A stretch of DNA of 64,000 nt from Maribellus sediminis (GCF_011799805.1 NZ_WXUB01000001.1:434001-498000); one strand, 5' to 3'. Positions 9,656 to 18,923 are shown, counted from the stretch's first letter. The notes: generated from the sequence alone by a model not told the origin. Program-made: numbers and translations.

Positions 9656-10219
9656 ATGCAAGAAGAAGTAGATTTTGTTTTAGACGTTTGTAAGGAGAAG
9701 ATGGAGGGGGCAGTTGAACACCTCGATAAAGAGTTGGCTCATATTAGAGCCGGAAAAGCAAGTCCAGCCATGTTAGACGGCGTTCTCGTTGAATATTATG
9801 GAAGTCAAACACCTTTAAATCAGGTGTCGAATGTAAGCACACCGGATGCGCGGACAATTGCCATTCAGCCCTGGGAGAAGAATCTGATCCCGGAAATCGA
9901 AAAGGCAATTATCAACTCAAATCTCGGGCTTAATCCGGATAATAACGGTGAGATCATTCGATTAAATGTTCCGGTACTTACCGAAGAGCGAAGAAGATCG
10001 CTGGTAAAACAGGTTCATGGAGAAGGTGAAAAGGCGAAGATAAGTGTTAGAGGGGCAAGAAAAGATGCCAACGACAGCTTAAAAAAGCTTCAGAAAGATG
10101 GTTTATCCGAAGATTTGGAGAAAGATGCTGAGGCTGATGTTCAACAAATGACTGATGCTTATAATAAAAAGATTGATGCTTTAGTGGAAGCTAAAGAAAA
10201 AGATATTATGACAATATAA
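9656..10219 (+). CDS. frr: Ribosome recycling factor
   Basis: A 187-residue RRF. It works with EF-G to split the post-termination ribosome. The family features are the helical hairpin start with [12 protein letters not shown], then [26 protein letters not shown] in two parts around the head domain, then [16 protein letters not shown] and the long C-terminal helix with RGARKDAND. Length is normal (about 185). It sits directly behind pyrH and ahead of a strong terminator. Confidence 0.97.
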   Translation: MQEEVDFVLDVCKEKMEGAVEHLDKELAHIRAGKASPAMLDGVLVEYYGSQTPLNQVSNVSTPDARTIAIQPWEKNLIPEIEKAIINSNLGLNPDNNGEIIRLNVPVLTEERRRSLVKQVHGEGEKAKISVRGARKDANDSLKKLQKDGLSEDLEKDAEADVQQMTDAYNKKIDALVEAKEKDIMTI

Positions 10220-10273
10220 TTGTTTCTAGTTTTCTGTTTTCTGAACATTGTTTAATTGTTTTCATGGCTTTGA

Positions 10274-10301
10274 GGCAGCTTGTAGAAGCTGCCTTTTTTT
10301 T
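10274..10301 (+). terminator. Rho-independent terminator after frr
   Basis: A perfect 8-bp stem GGCAGCTT/AAGCTGCC with a GTAG loop is followed by eight T residues. It separates frr from the convergent minus-strand gene that ends at 10318. Confidence 0.92.
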
Positions 10302-10317
10302 GTCCTTTTTTTCGGGA

Positions 10318-10944
10318 TTATCTTCTTTTGAAATAGTAACTTTTCTTTTCCGATCGCACATCATAGGTAAATACTTCCCTGTGTCTGTAAAAGATTGAAA
10401 GTAGTCCAATATCTCCCGCACAAAAGAAACTATGTACAGCCATAATCATGATCATCAGATAGAATACCGGAGAGTTGAAAAAAATTAGCAGACCTATTAT
10501 TGTTAATATTTTCACCACAACCAAAGGAGCTAATGCGATCAATTCGAATTGCGACTTGTTCAGTACGTGTTGGTCAGCTTCAGCATAAAAAATGAATTTT
10601 CGAAAATAAGCCCCGTAATAAATTTTTTCTGCCCCGGTTAATTTAAGTGCTAAACCGTGTAATAATTCATGAATGGGAATAAGCAGGGTGAAGCAAAATA
10701 GCAGGGCAATTCCGCTGAGAATTAAGGGCTCGTTTATACCGTGGTATGCCATTACGATAGAACGGGTCACGAAAAATATTCCAGCTAACAACATAATCAC
10801 CTGGTACACCATAAAAGCAGTAATTATTTTACCGCCTGTAGCCAGTTGTTCCAGAACAAATTCTTTGATGGTAGCATGTTCCAGTTCTGCTATCAACTCA
10901 AATTGTTCCCCGTCGAGTAATTCTTCAATTGTAGGATTTGACAT
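10318..10944 (-). CDS. DUF3267 membrane protein, putative zinc metalloprotease
   Basis: A 208-residue protein with about four hydrophobic segments and an HELLHG motif (His 92, Glu 93, His 96) at the end of the second membrane segment, followed by YYGAYFRK. This matches DUF3267 proteins, which are thought to be integral-membrane zincins; no substrate is established. The start codon lies 2 bp after the stop of the flippase gene on the same strand, so the two are transcribed together. The active-site HExxH is intact. A role in envelope or exopolysaccharide biology is only suggested by the neighbour. Confidence 0.75.
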   Translation of the reverse strand: MSNPTIEELLDGEQFELIAELEHATIKEFVLEQLATGGKIITAFMVYQVIMLLAGIFFVTRSIVMAYHGINEPLILSGIALLFCFTLLIPIHELLHGLALKLTGAEKIYYGAYFRKFIFYAEADQHVLNKSQFELIALAPLVVVKILTIIGLLIFFNSPVFYLMIMIMAVHSFFCAGDIGLLSIFYRHREVFTYDVRSEKKSYYFKRR

Positions 10945-10946
10945 AC

Positions 10947-12389
10947 CTATTCGTAACGGATTATCTTATAAAGGTCTTTCAGATTAAAAAGTTTAATTAG
11001 AACGGCAAAAACTACCGAAGCCAGAATCATAGTCAGATAACCGGTGAACCAGTGGCCGATATTTTTAGAGAATGTTCCGACAGCGAAAACTACACCTATG
11101 AAAATCAGAATCTGAAATACATACCTGAAGTTGGTCTGAAGTCGAAAAATTTTAACCGCAAGAAAGAGTTGTACGCCACCTGTGAAAAGCTGTGTGACCA
11201 GGCTGGCATAGGCTGATCCGAATGCCTGGTAGCGCGGAATTAAAACGATATTTAGAATCAGGTTAATTACCATGCCGGTGAAGGCCATAATGTTGAGTTG
11301 TTTCAAACTACCATTTGCCGTTAACAGCGTTCCAAAAATGTAGGTGGTAGCGATTCCGATAAAACCCGTCATAAGAATACCCAGAATATCAGCATATTCT
11401 CCGGTGTCGGAAGTGTACAATGCATCCATGATTTCGCCGGAATAATAGATGCTTGAAATGGCCAGAATAATGGCCGGCACAATTAGCAAGGTAAACGATA
11501 GTTTTACCATTTGCCCAACATGCTTCTTCTGTTTGAGCATTTTCGAAAAAATGGGAAGCAGTAATCCGGCAAACAAAACGCCGAACATCGAAACGGCATC
11601 GAGCAAACGGAAAGCCTGGGCATAAATACCAGCCTGTTCCTTACCCAGTGGGTGAGGCAAGAGGCGTTCGAGCATCACCGAATCGATCCGGTTATAAAAC
11701 GACATCAGCAAAATCAGCAAGGCATAGGGATATGATTTTCGGAGGAAAACCATAAAGAATGCGGGGTTAAACTGAATTTGTATTCTACCCGATTTTTGGA
11801 GTACTATAATCATCGTAATAAGTGCAGTGATGGCATAGGCAATCGTCTGTGCATAAACAAACCAGTTGATGGTAAATTCAATTTTGAAAACATTCGTGAA
11901 CAGCAAAAGACTGCAAATAATGATCATCAAACTGCGGTCGAGTACCGAGATCAGGCTGTCGGTTCTGAAGAGGTGAAGGGCGCTGATATTTGACCGGAGG
12001 TAAAGTGTGAATGAAATGAGAAACTGATTAAAAACCAGGAAGACCAGCAAATGAAACTGTACTTTATTATATCCAATAATTGCAGCGACACCAAAGGTAA
12101 AAACAGCATAAACAATCGCCAGCAGGAACTTCAAACTAATAATGTGCGACAGGTGCTTTGGTAAAAGGAAGTTGTGCTGCGCAATGTTTCGGTTGTTAAA
12201 ATTGGTGATTCCAACATCGAGCAAAATATTCAGCAACATCGAAAAGTTGAACAGGGCAAAATATAAGCCGTAGGTTTCGTCGCCAACCATATTCTGAACC
12301 GTTCTGTCGATACCGAAAATCCAGAATGGTTTGATCAGCAGGTTGAGGAAAAGTAATAATATGAGGTTGGTTACAAATTTACGTTTCAA
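10947..12389 (-). CDS. Polysaccharide flippase (Wzx-like, MOP superfamily)
   Basis: A 480-residue integral membrane protein with about 12-14 hydrophobic segments and very few polar stretches, opening MKRKFVTNLILLLFLNLL. The repeated pattern of paired helices and the segment YNRIDSVMLERL after helix 6 are typical of O-antigen/capsule flippases and PST transporters. It would move lipid-linked oligosaccharide across the inner membrane. The divergent glycosyltransferase gene starting about 120 bp away supports a role in cell-surface polysaccharide synthesis. The substrate cannot be read from the sequence. Confidence 0.85.
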   Translation of the reverse strand: MKRKFVTNLILLLFLNLLIKPFWIFGIDRTVQNMVGDETYGLYFALFNFSMLLNILLDVGITNFNNRNIAQHNFLLPKHLSHIISLKFLLAIVYAVFTFGVAAIIGYNKVQFHLLVFLVFNQFLISFTLYLRSNISALHLFRTDSLISVLDRSLMIIICSLLLFTNVFKIEFTINWFVYAQTIAYAITALITMIIVLQKSGRIQIQFNPAFFMVFLRKSYPYALLILLMSFYNRIDSVMLERLLPHPLGKEQAGIYAQAFRLLDAVSMFGVLFAGLLLPIFSKMLKQKKHVGQMVKLSFTLLIVPAIILAISSIYYSGEIMDALYTSDTGEYADILGILMTGFIGIATTYIFGTLLTANGSLKQLNIMAFTGMVINLILNIVLIPRYQAFGSAYASLVTQLFTGGVQLFLAVKIFRLQTNFRYVFQILIFIGVVFAVGTFSKNIGHWFTGYLTMILASVVFAVLIKLFNLKDLYKIIRYE

Positions 12390-12510
12390 AACGCCAGGAT
12401 AAGTTATTTGCCGTACTGTAATTAACGCCTAAAAGTAGCAAATATTGAACAACCCAACTGATAAAATAAATACAAACTTTGTACATTTACGGAAACTTGA
12501 ATTCTACTCA

Positions 12511-13635
12511 ATGGTTATTGCGGTTAATACGCGTTTACTTTTAAAAGGCAAGCTCGAAGGAATTGGCTGGTTCACTTACGAAACCCTGAAACGGATGACT
12601 TTGAACCACCCCGAGCACGAGTTTATCTTCATTTTCGACAGGCCTTATAATCAGGATTATATTTTTGCCGATAATATAAAGCCGGTAGTGATCGGACCAC
12701 CAACAAGGCACCCGGTTTTGTGGTACCTGTGGTTCGAATTCCAGATACCACGAATATTGAAAAAGTATAAGGTGGATCTGTTTCTTTCGCCCGATGGTTA
12801 TCTTTCGCAGCGGACAAAAGTTCCTCAGTTGGGTGTGATCCACGATATTAACTTCGTGCACCGTCCCGATGACCTTCCGTGGCTGAAAGCCAAATATTAT
12901 AACTATTATTTCCCGAAATTCGCGCGTTTTGCTAAGCGCCTGGCAACGGTTTCGTTTTATTCGAAGGAGGACATTAGCCGCTCGTTTAAGGTTGATTACG
13001 ACAAAATCGACGTGGTTTACGACGGCATCAACCAGATATTTGAACCCATTTCTAAAGAGGAGATCGTTAAAATCAGAGAGAAATATACCGGAGGAGCCGA
13101 ATATTTCCTATTTGTTGGTGCACTGCATCCGCGGAAAAATGTAAGTGGTTTGCTGAAGGCTTTCGATGCGTTTAAGAGTGTGAACGGCAACAATACAAAA
13201 TTGGTAGTGGTTGGTGGCGAAATGCATAAAACGGGCGATATTTTTGAGACATACGAGAACATGCGGAATAAAGATGAAGTAGTGTTTACCGGCCGTGTAT
13301 CAACAAGCGAACTGCACGATATTTTCGGGGCAGCTCTTGCGCTTACGTTTGTTCCTTTTTTCGAAGGTTTTGGTATCCCGATTGTGGAAGCGATGAGCGC
13401 CGGAATTCCGGTAATTTGTTCCAATACTACATCAATTCCGGAGGTGGGTGGCAATGCTGTTCTTTATGCCGATCCAATTAAAATTGAACAGATTACCGAT
13501 GCCATGATCAAAATTCAAAAGGATGTTGAACTGCGCAAAACACTGGTGGAAAAAGGATTTATTCAGAAGAACAAATTTAGCTGGGACGAAACCGCCCGAC
13601 TGCTCTGGATGAGCGTAGAGAAAGCGTTGCAGTGA
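12511..13635 (+). CDS. GT4 family glycosyltransferase
   Basis: The family start is MVIAVNTRLLLKGKLEGIGW at ATG 12511 (374 residues). A TTG at 12445 would add 22 non-conserved residues and sits upstream of a promoter-like AAACTTTG at 12474-12481, so it is rejected. The protein has the GT-B fold: N-terminal IGW glycine loop, GVIHDINFVH in the middle, FVGALHPRKNVSGLLKAF at the start of the donor domain, and PFFEGFGIPIVEAMSAGIPVI, the donor-binding EX7E motif. It is a retaining sugar transferase, probably making a surface polysaccharide together with the divergent flippase. Sugar and acceptor are unknown. Confidence 0.88.
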   Translation: MVIAVNTRLLLKGKLEGIGWFTYETLKRMTLNHPEHEFIFIFDRPYNQDYIFADNIKPVVIGPPTRHPVLWYLWFEFQIPRILKKYKVDLFLSPDGYLSQRTKVPQLGVIHDINFVHRPDDLPWLKAKYYNYYFPKFARFAKRLATVSFYSKEDISRSFKVDYDKIDVVYDGINQIFEPISKEEIVKIREKYTGGAEYFLFVGALHPRKNVSGLLKAFDAFKSVNGNNTKLVVVGGEMHKTGDIFETYENMRNKDEVVFTGRVSTSELHDIFGAALALTFVPFFEGFGIPIVEAMSAGIPVICSNTTSIPEVGGNAVLYADPIKIEQITDAMIKIQKDVELRKTLVEKGFIQKNKFSWDETARLLWMSVEKALQ

Positions 13636-13823
13636 TCAGTCACAGTTTAAAGTCTCAGTTTGAACTATGGCAATTTATCAGTTTAATAACTGACTTCGAT
13701 TTTAGAATGATGATTAACGATTTGCGATTTATGAAGTGGCATCAAACAAACTTTTAGCAGAACAGTTGATTTTGAATGGAAGAAAAAGCTTAGCTCGTGG
13801 CTTGTGGCTCATAACTAACAACA

Positions 13824-14435
13824 ATGAAGAAACAAAAGCTAGTATCATATTTTAATGAGGGACAGATAGAAGCCGGTTGCGATGAAGCCGGCCGCGGATG
13901 TTTGGCGGGGCCTGTTTTTGCTGCCGCGGTTATTCTTCCTCCCTATTTTGAAAGTGAGCTGTTGAACGATTCAAAAAAACTTACCGAAAAACAGCGTTAT
14001 CAGCTTCGTCCCTTAATCGAAGAACAAGCCATTTCCTGGGCTGTGGTGGCGGTCGATAATCACGAGATTGATGAGGTAAATATTCTGAATGCGTCATTTC
14101 TGGCCATGAACCGGGCAGTTCAGAAACTGGAAACAAAACCTGAGCATTTATTAATTGACGGAAACCGTTTTCGTCCGCAAACAAAAATTCCGTATACCTG
14201 CATGATAAAAGGCGACGGACGGTTCTATTCCATCGCCGCGGCTTCGGTGCTGGCAAAAACTTACCGCGACGATTTCATGCTGAAAATTCATGCCGAGTTT
14301 CCACATTACGACTGGGACCGCAACAAAGGTTACCCCACCAAAAAACACCGCGCCGCAATAAAAGAATACGGGCCTACAAAATACCACCGGATGACATTTC
14401 GCCTGCTGGATGAACAGCTGGTGCTGGATTTCTGA
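13824..14435 (+). CDS. rnhB: Ribonuclease HII
   Basis: A 203-residue RNase HII, which cuts RNA in RNA-DNA hybrids and at single ribonucleotides. Catalytic residues are present: Asp 20 and Glu 21 in [13 protein letters not shown], Asp 112 in LLIDGNRF and Asp 149 in [10 protein letters not shown]. The closing [19 protein letters not shown] is the family's conserved C-terminal stretch. The 188-bp gap before it holds no clear gene. Confidence 0.96.
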   Translation: MKKQKLVSYFNEGQIEAGCDEAGRGCLAGPVFAAAVILPPYFESELLNDSKKLTEKQRYQLRPLIEEQAISWAVVAVDNHEIDEVNILNASFLAMNRAVQKLETKPEHLLIDGNRFRPQTKIPYTCMIKGDGRFYSIAAASVLAKTYRDDFMLKIHAEFPHYDWDRNKGYPTKKHRAAIKEYGPTKYHRMTFRLLDEQLVLDF

Positions 14436-14455
14436 AACGCGAAACAATGGCGGGG

Positions 14456-14640
14456 AAGAATTACTGCAAAATTCTTGCCGCGCATGAAAAGGCCGACGAC
14501 GTTACCATAACATTCCCTGCTCAATCGACAGGAGGAGCAACGTTACCATAACGTTTGTCGCCCAATTGAAAAGTGAGGCAATGTTACCGTAACGTTTGCC
14601 ATCCGGTGTAAAAACGAAGCAATGTACCCGGTTCATTAGT
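14456..14640 (+). repeat. Array of palindromes with 41-bp period in the 307-bp gap upstream of an ECF sigma gene
   Basis: The gap 14436-14742 holds no gene but a regular array. The best unit, AACGTTACCATAACGTT (14539-14555), is a perfect inverted repeat with 7-bp arms and a CCA centre. Related units are centred at 14506, 14547, 14588 and 14629, each exactly 41 bp apart; the second and third agree best and the fourth is degenerate. A further inverted repeat AAGAATT/AATTCTT is centred at 14466, 40 bp before the first. The unit begins GCAAYGTTACC in most copies. A 41-bp period is about four helical turns, so all palindromes face the same side of the DNA. It ends about 100 bp before the sigma gene. 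Function is unknown; an operator array or a hairpin repeat family are both possible. Confidence 0.75.
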
Positions 14641-14742
14641 GGTTTGAAGCCGGAGATAGTAAAAACCATATTTTTTTAGCGGGCAGGCAACGTTTAACCA
14701 ACATTCTGCATTTTACTAATGAAAGAAAAACAAACTGACTAA

Positions 14743-15282
14743 GTGCAGCTTCAAAAAATAATTCATAAGAGCTCGAAAGGAGACCGACGGGCACAAAAGC
14801 AGTTTTTCGAACTGTATGCCGATCGTTTGTTTGCCGTGGCCAAACGGTATGCGGTTTCGTATGAATCGGCGGAAGAGGCGCTTTTTCAGGCTTTCCTGAA
14901 GATATTTGAAAAATTACCGGATTTCGAGTTTATCAATGAACCTGCACTGGTTGGCTGGCTTTCTCGTATCGTTATCAACCAAGCGTTGATGGACAGACGA
15001 AAGGAGCTAAGTACGCTTTACAAACTGGAAACCATCGATGAAGAGCACTATAACATTGCTGGGACAGAAACCGTGGACGATGCCGTTTTAATTGAAGTGG
15101 TGAACCGACTTCCCGACGGGTACAAGACGGTTTTTATGATGCATGTGGTTGATGGATATGCGCACAAAGAAATTGCAGAAACGCTGGGGATCTCGGAAAG
15201 CACTTCGCGTTCGCAGTTTTTTAAAGCACGGAAATTATTACAAAAGAAATTGAATTACAACTATGGACAAGCTGGAACATAA
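14743..15282 (+). CDS. ECF-type RNA polymerase sigma factor
   Basis: A 179-residue sigma-70 family protein of the ECF group. Region 2 is seen as AQKQFFELYADRLFAVAKRY and region 4 as VVNRLPDGYKTVFMMHVVDG followed by HKEIAETLGISEST, the DNA-binding helix pair. The start is a GTG at 14743; no ATG gives a full region 2. The next gene overlaps it by 20 bp and encodes a membrane protein, the usual place for an anti-sigma factor. The palindrome array lies directly upstream and may regulate it. Confidence 0.88.
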   Translation: MQLQKIIHKSSKGDRRAQKQFFELYADRLFAVAKRYAVSYESAEEALFQAFLKIFEKLPDFEFINEPALVGWLSRIVINQALMDRRKELSTLYKLETIDEEHYNIAGTETVDDAVLIEVVNRLPDGYKTVFMMHVVDGYAHKEIAETLGISESTSRSQFFKARKLLQKKLNYNYGQAGT

Positions 15283-15943
15283 CATACAAAAGGCATTTGA
15301 AGAAGATGATGCCGGATTCCGTTATCAGGGGAAAGAGGTCATGTGGAAACAGCTCGACAATTCGCTGGGCACTTCCAAAAAAGTGGCGGCCTGGTGGCGG
15401 GTGGCTGCCGTTTTTCTGGGCTTGTTACTTGCAGGTGGCGTTTTTGCCGGACTAAACTACCAAAGGCAGCATGCGGCCGAAATTGCAGAGCTGGAAAATT
15501 TCAATTCGCAACTTCAGTTCGAGCTTGATTCCATAAAATCGATACCAACTCAGGTAAAAACAGAAACAAAAATTGTGGAGAAGGTGGTTTACCGCGATCG
15601 ATTCGTTCAGCAAAAACAAGGAGCAAATGAAACCGACTGGGAGCAAAAATACGTGCAGTTGCAGGACTCAACTGAACACATACTTTTTGAGCAGCATCAA
15701 ACCTACAAAGAAGAACTCGCAAAACTGACGGCTGATTTACAGGCTGCCCAAACCGAACTTACCGCACTTAAAAATGCAGATAACCCGGAGCAAACAGAGC
15801 CTTTTCAATTAAAAAGCGAGCGGGTGGAACTGGGCGTTCAGAAAAAACCGGCGGTAAATAATCCGGAATTGGAAGTCAAAATATTTCCGAAAAACTTCGG
15901 CGGCAAAACAAACGACTTAAACAGAACACTTTTTAAAAAATAG
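15263..15943 (+). CDS. Membrane-anchored coiled-coil protein, putative anti-sigma factor
   Basis: A 226-residue protein overlapping the sigma gene by 20 bp, which implies translational coupling. It has a cytoplasmic N-terminus of about 42 residues, one membrane segment (43-64), then a periplasmic coiled coil rich in Glu and Gln (about 70-175) and a polar tail. I see no FecR domain and no zinc-binding HxxxCxxC motif. Position and topology suggest an anti-sigma factor or a tether for the sigma factor, but no conserved domain proves it. The barrel-like protein gene follows 2 bp later. Confidence 0.6.
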   Translation: MDKLEHNIQKAFEEDDAGFRYQGKEVMWKQLDNSLGTSKKVAAWWRVAAVFLGLLLAGGVFAGLNYQRQHAAEIAELENFNSQLQFELDSIKSIPTQVKTETKIVEKVVYRDRFVQQKQGANETDWEQKYVQLQDSTEHILFEQHQTYKEELAKLTADLQAAQTELTALKNADNPEQTEPFQLKSERVELGVQKKPAVNNPELEVKIFPKNFGGKTNDLNRTLFKK

Positions 15944-15945
15944 CC

Positions 15946-16986
15946 ATGAAAACAATTAAAACCATTGCAATCGTAATTATTCTCACCATTATTTCTCAAT
16001 CGGCGAATGCTGTAAGCGATATTTTTAAAGGAGATACCATCCGGTACAAATTCGATAAGATGTTGGTGGAGGTGGCAAGTACCAATTTTATAGCGAATAG
16101 CCCCGAGAAACTGCAACTGGCAGAAAAAACCGGGCAGCTACAAAAAATTCTTGACCAGCTGGCGATTGTCAGTCCAGCTGAAGATGAGTATGTGCTTATT
16201 GAGTATAAAAGTACAAATGACAACCAGTATGTTGAAAACACCAGGGATCTTTCATTGAAAAACCAGAAAAAGAATACGAAGCAGTTGGTCATTTTCGGCG
16301 ATGGCACCATTTTCGAAAAAGACTTTGGGAAATATTGCCTGCACCTTATTTACCGTGAAATTGAATTCAAAATCTTTGTCGATCAGCCTTCAGATCTGTC
16401 TTATTTTTCTTCGGAAGCGTTTAAACAGAAAAGCAAAAGCGGGACAGTTGCATTAGGTGATAAGATAGGTAAAGGCTATCGTAAAAATCCCGTTCAGGCC
16501 TGGGTCGATTTACGTGATGATGAAGCGAAAGTTTTTATACAGGAACCAGCGTATAAGCCAATGGATATGCTTATTCTTAGCGGAGGAATTGGCGCCGGTT
16601 GGGTAAAAAATACCTTTGTTTCTGATTTCAATTTTCGACTTGGCCTTGGATTCGTGAATCGGGGAATGATGAAGAATATCTACTCCATCGACTGGAGCAT
16701 GATGTATGATTTTTCCAATTCAAGCGATGACAATTATTTCGATCTGAATCATTTTGTATCCCTGGGTTGGGAACATAACTTTTCGAATTCTCCGTTGGAT
16801 GAAAAATGGTACGGACTTTCCTTTGGTTACCTCGTCAGTCGAAACAACGATTTCTTCAAAGAAAATACCTTCCGCTTATCGATGAACAAGAAGATCAACA
16901 ATACATTTTCGGTAAAGCCGGAGCTGTATTTCAACGACTTTTTCAAGAATATTTACCCGGGCATTCGCGTTTCGGTGGCCTTCTAA
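15946..16986 (+). CDS. Predicted outer-membrane beta-barrel protein of unknown function
   Basis: A 346-residue protein with a Sec signal peptide (about 1-22, cut near SANA). The C-terminal half has alternating hydrophobic strands (GGIGAGWVKN, FRLGLGFVNRG, YGLSFGYLVSR) and ends in VSVAF, with the terminal Phe common in outer-membrane proteins. The N-terminal half, about 23-190, is a soluble part I do not recognise. It follows the sigma and putative anti-sigma genes with a 2-bp gap, so the three form an operon; it may be the sensor or the target of that system. It ends shortly before a bidirectionally placed terminator. Confidence 0.6.
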   Translation: MKTIKTIAIVIILTIISQSANAVSDIFKGDTIRYKFDKMLVEVASTNFIANSPEKLQLAEKTGQLQKILDQLAIVSPAEDEYVLIEYKSTNDNQYVENTRDLSLKNQKKNTKQLVIFGDGTIFEKDFGKYCLHLIYREIEFKIFVDQPSDLSYFSSEAFKQKSKSGTVALGDKIGKGYRKNPVQAWVDLRDDEAKVFIQEPAYKPMDMLILSGGIGAGWVKNTFVSDFNFRLGLGFVNRGMMKNIYSIDWSMMYDFSNSSDDNYFDLNHFVSLGWEHNFSNSPLDEKWYGLSFGYLVSRNNDFFKENTFRLSMNKKINNTFSVKPELYFNDFFKNIYPGIRVSVAF

Positions 16987-17011
16987 CAAACATTGTTCAA
17001 GTCTGAAAGTT

Positions 17012-17035
17012 ATCCCGGAGAAATCCGGGATTTTT
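17012..17035 (+). terminator. Rho-independent terminator of the sigma operon
   Basis: Stem ATCCCGGA/TCCGGGAT with a GAAA tetraloop and five T residues. The T run overlaps the stop codon of the convergent GH97 gene by 2 bp. Confidence 0.88.
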
Positions 17036-18923
17036 ACAGTTGGCGGAATTGAATAGCTAATCCTGAATTCGGCCGAATATCAAAATTCAACAACGAAGTG
17101 GAATTCACTTCCTGCTTATCAATACGTACTTTTGTAGGAATGTCAATTTCGGGATCGTACGAATAAACAATGGCTTCGTAACTCTTCCCGGTATCCAGAA
17201 AAGATAAGTTCAGTTGTAATGCATGTGAATTTTTTCCCGTTAAGGAGCCGAGAAACCAGTCGTTACCCGATTTTCTGGCAACGGTAGCGTAATCAGCAAT
17301 TTTACCTTCCAACACTTTTGTATCGTTCCAAACCGTTGGCATATTTTTGAAAAATTCCAGTTCAGGAGTCAGTTCAATATAATCTTTGGCTCCGGGAACG
17401 CCGCCAATCACATCCGAAGAATTTGGTGGCCTGTCGTACCAGAACAAAAACTGCCACGGGCTGTAAAGCATTACAGCTTTGGCGAGTTGCGACACGTGTC
17501 CGCCCATTTTTTCGGTAACTCTTGGGGCAAAGTAACAAATGGTGTTGTCGCCGGCGCCGGCAAGCATGCGTGTAAAAAGCGTGGTAAGTGTGTGCGCATT
17601 CGCTGGGCTTTCTTCGTCGCCGCGAATACCTTCCTGCGTCATTAAATTAGGATAAGTGCGCGAAAAACCGGTGGGGCGATATTCGTCATGGATGTCAACC
17701 ATCAATTCATTTTCAGCAGCTTTTTTTACTGCCTCGTGGAGCCAGGTCGTCCACTCCTGCGAACCCACCTGGACGAACCCATATTTTAAGCCTTTCACTC
17801 CCCACGACCGGTAAAGCGGAAGAATCTCATCAATTTGTTTTTCAAGGGCGCGCCGGTTGACATAGAGAATGATGCCAATTCCTTTGCTGTTAGCATAGTC
17901 GATTACTTTGTGCAGATCGAGCGGGCCAGGCGAGCGTTTCGGATCGACGGTAATTGTTGTGGCATCCGAGGCATCGTCGTATTCAAGCCCGTACCAGCCG
18001 GCATCAAATTCAACATATTGCAAGCCGTTTTCAACAGCAAAATCCACACAGGCAATTCCTCCTTTGGTGGTAAGTGTAACTTCGCGAATGACCTTACCCG
18101 ATTTTATCCACGAAACATCATCAATTGCGCAGGGATCATTCAGGTTTTGCAGGAAATAATTGTGCTCAAGCAGTTCTCCCGGAGAATCCCCAACCATAAT
18201 TGTCCGCCAGGGTGTTGTGTACGGAAGCGTGACTGTTGGTTCGTCGTGGAGTGTGGCCACAAGCGTGTTCGCACTTTCTCCTGCCATCAACTTCATGCGC
18301 GAAAAATCGATCAGTTTTGCTTCGCCGATTGCCAGGTATTTTTTATCTGCCTCGATCACCAGCGGCCGTTCAACAGGTGCAGCGATCTCGCTTATCGGAA
18401 CCTTTCGGTATTCGGATTGTGCCCGGTCAGAAACCCAGCATTCATAATCATTTGCCAATTTGAACTCGGTAAGTTCTTTCTGAATAGTAAGTGTCGGATT
18501 GTTATCGTCGGAAAGAAAATTCAGATTAAAAGCCACTCCCTCGTTGTACACCCGGAATGTTAGTTCAAATTCCCTCGGAGTTTGGGTAGTTTCCTTTAGT
18601 CGAATTACTATTTGATTATATACATCAGGCACTTCAGCGAGTTCTCCGTAAACTGGTGTCCAGCTGTCAGCTACTTTTGTTTTCTGAACTGAAACGATCT
18701 TTACATTCGTCCCGATTTTCTCTCCATTTTCAAGTTCGAACCCCAAAAATGAAGGTTGAATAAGGATTTCCCCATCCTGGTTTACTGAATAATAGTTGTT
18801 GGATGCTTCGTCGATCCAATAGTCGACTTTTATTTTTCCATCGGGACTTTGTACGGAAACAGAGTTGGAATTGCTGCAGGCAAACAGTGCAAATGCCAGA
18901 ATAACAAGAATCAGGTTTTTCAT
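17034..18923 (-). CDS. GH97 family glycoside hydrolase, lipoprotein
   Basis: A 629-residue protein with a lipoprotein signal (LFAC, Cys 16) and the GH97 three-part layout: N-terminal beta-sandwich, TIM-barrel (about 280-550) and C-terminal beta-sandwich. Landmarks are YVEFDAGWYG (304-312), GIGIILYVN, VKGLKYGFVQVG, IHDEYRPTGFSRTYPN and YSPWQFLFWYDRP. GH97 contains inverting alpha-glucosidases (SusB type) and retaining alpha-galactosidases. The retaining nucleophile Asp, expected in a K-x-D-F motif, is Gly 382 here (KYGF). The general-base position of the inverting type reads HDEYRPTG (412-419) rather than HEATRPTG. Substrate is therefore open. It stands alone, not in a SusC/D locus. Confidence 0.85.
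   Translation of the reverse strand: MKNLILVILAFALFACSNSNSVSVQSPDGKIKVDYWIDEASNNYYSVNQDGEILIQPSFLGFELENGEKIGTNVKIVSVQKTKVADSWTPVYGELAEVPDVYNQIVIRLKETTQTPREFELTFRVYNEGVAFNLNFLSDDNNPTLTIQKELTEFKLANDYECWVSDRAQSEYRKVPISEIAAPVERPLVIEADKKYLAIGEAKLIDFSRMKLMAGESANTLVATLHDEPTVTLPYTTPWRTIMVGDSPGELLEHNYFLQNLNDPCAIDDVSWIKSGKVIREVTLTTKGGIACVDFAVENGLQYVEFDAGWYGLEYDDASDATTITVDPKRSPGPLDLHKVIDYANSKGIGIILYVNRRALEKQIDEILPLYRSWGVKGLKYGFVQVGSQEWTTWLHEAVKKAAENELMVDIHDEYRPTGFSRTYPNLMTQEGIRGDEESPANAHTLTTLFTRMLAGAGDNTICYFAPRVTEKMGGHVSQLAKAVMLYSPWQFLFWYDRPPNSSDVIGGVPGAKDYIELTPELEFFKNMPTVWNDTKVLEGKIADYATVARKSGNDWFLGSLTGKNSHALQLNLSFLDTGKSYEAIVYSYDPEIDIPTKVRIDKQEVNSTSLLNFDIRPNSGLAIQFRQL

Noticed and set aside
14456-14640. 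CRISPR array for the 41-bp-period repeats
   Set aside because: The repeats are four degenerate 17-bp palindromes with no identical repeat of 25-40 bp, the between-centre length is fixed at 41 bp, and no cas gene is nearby.
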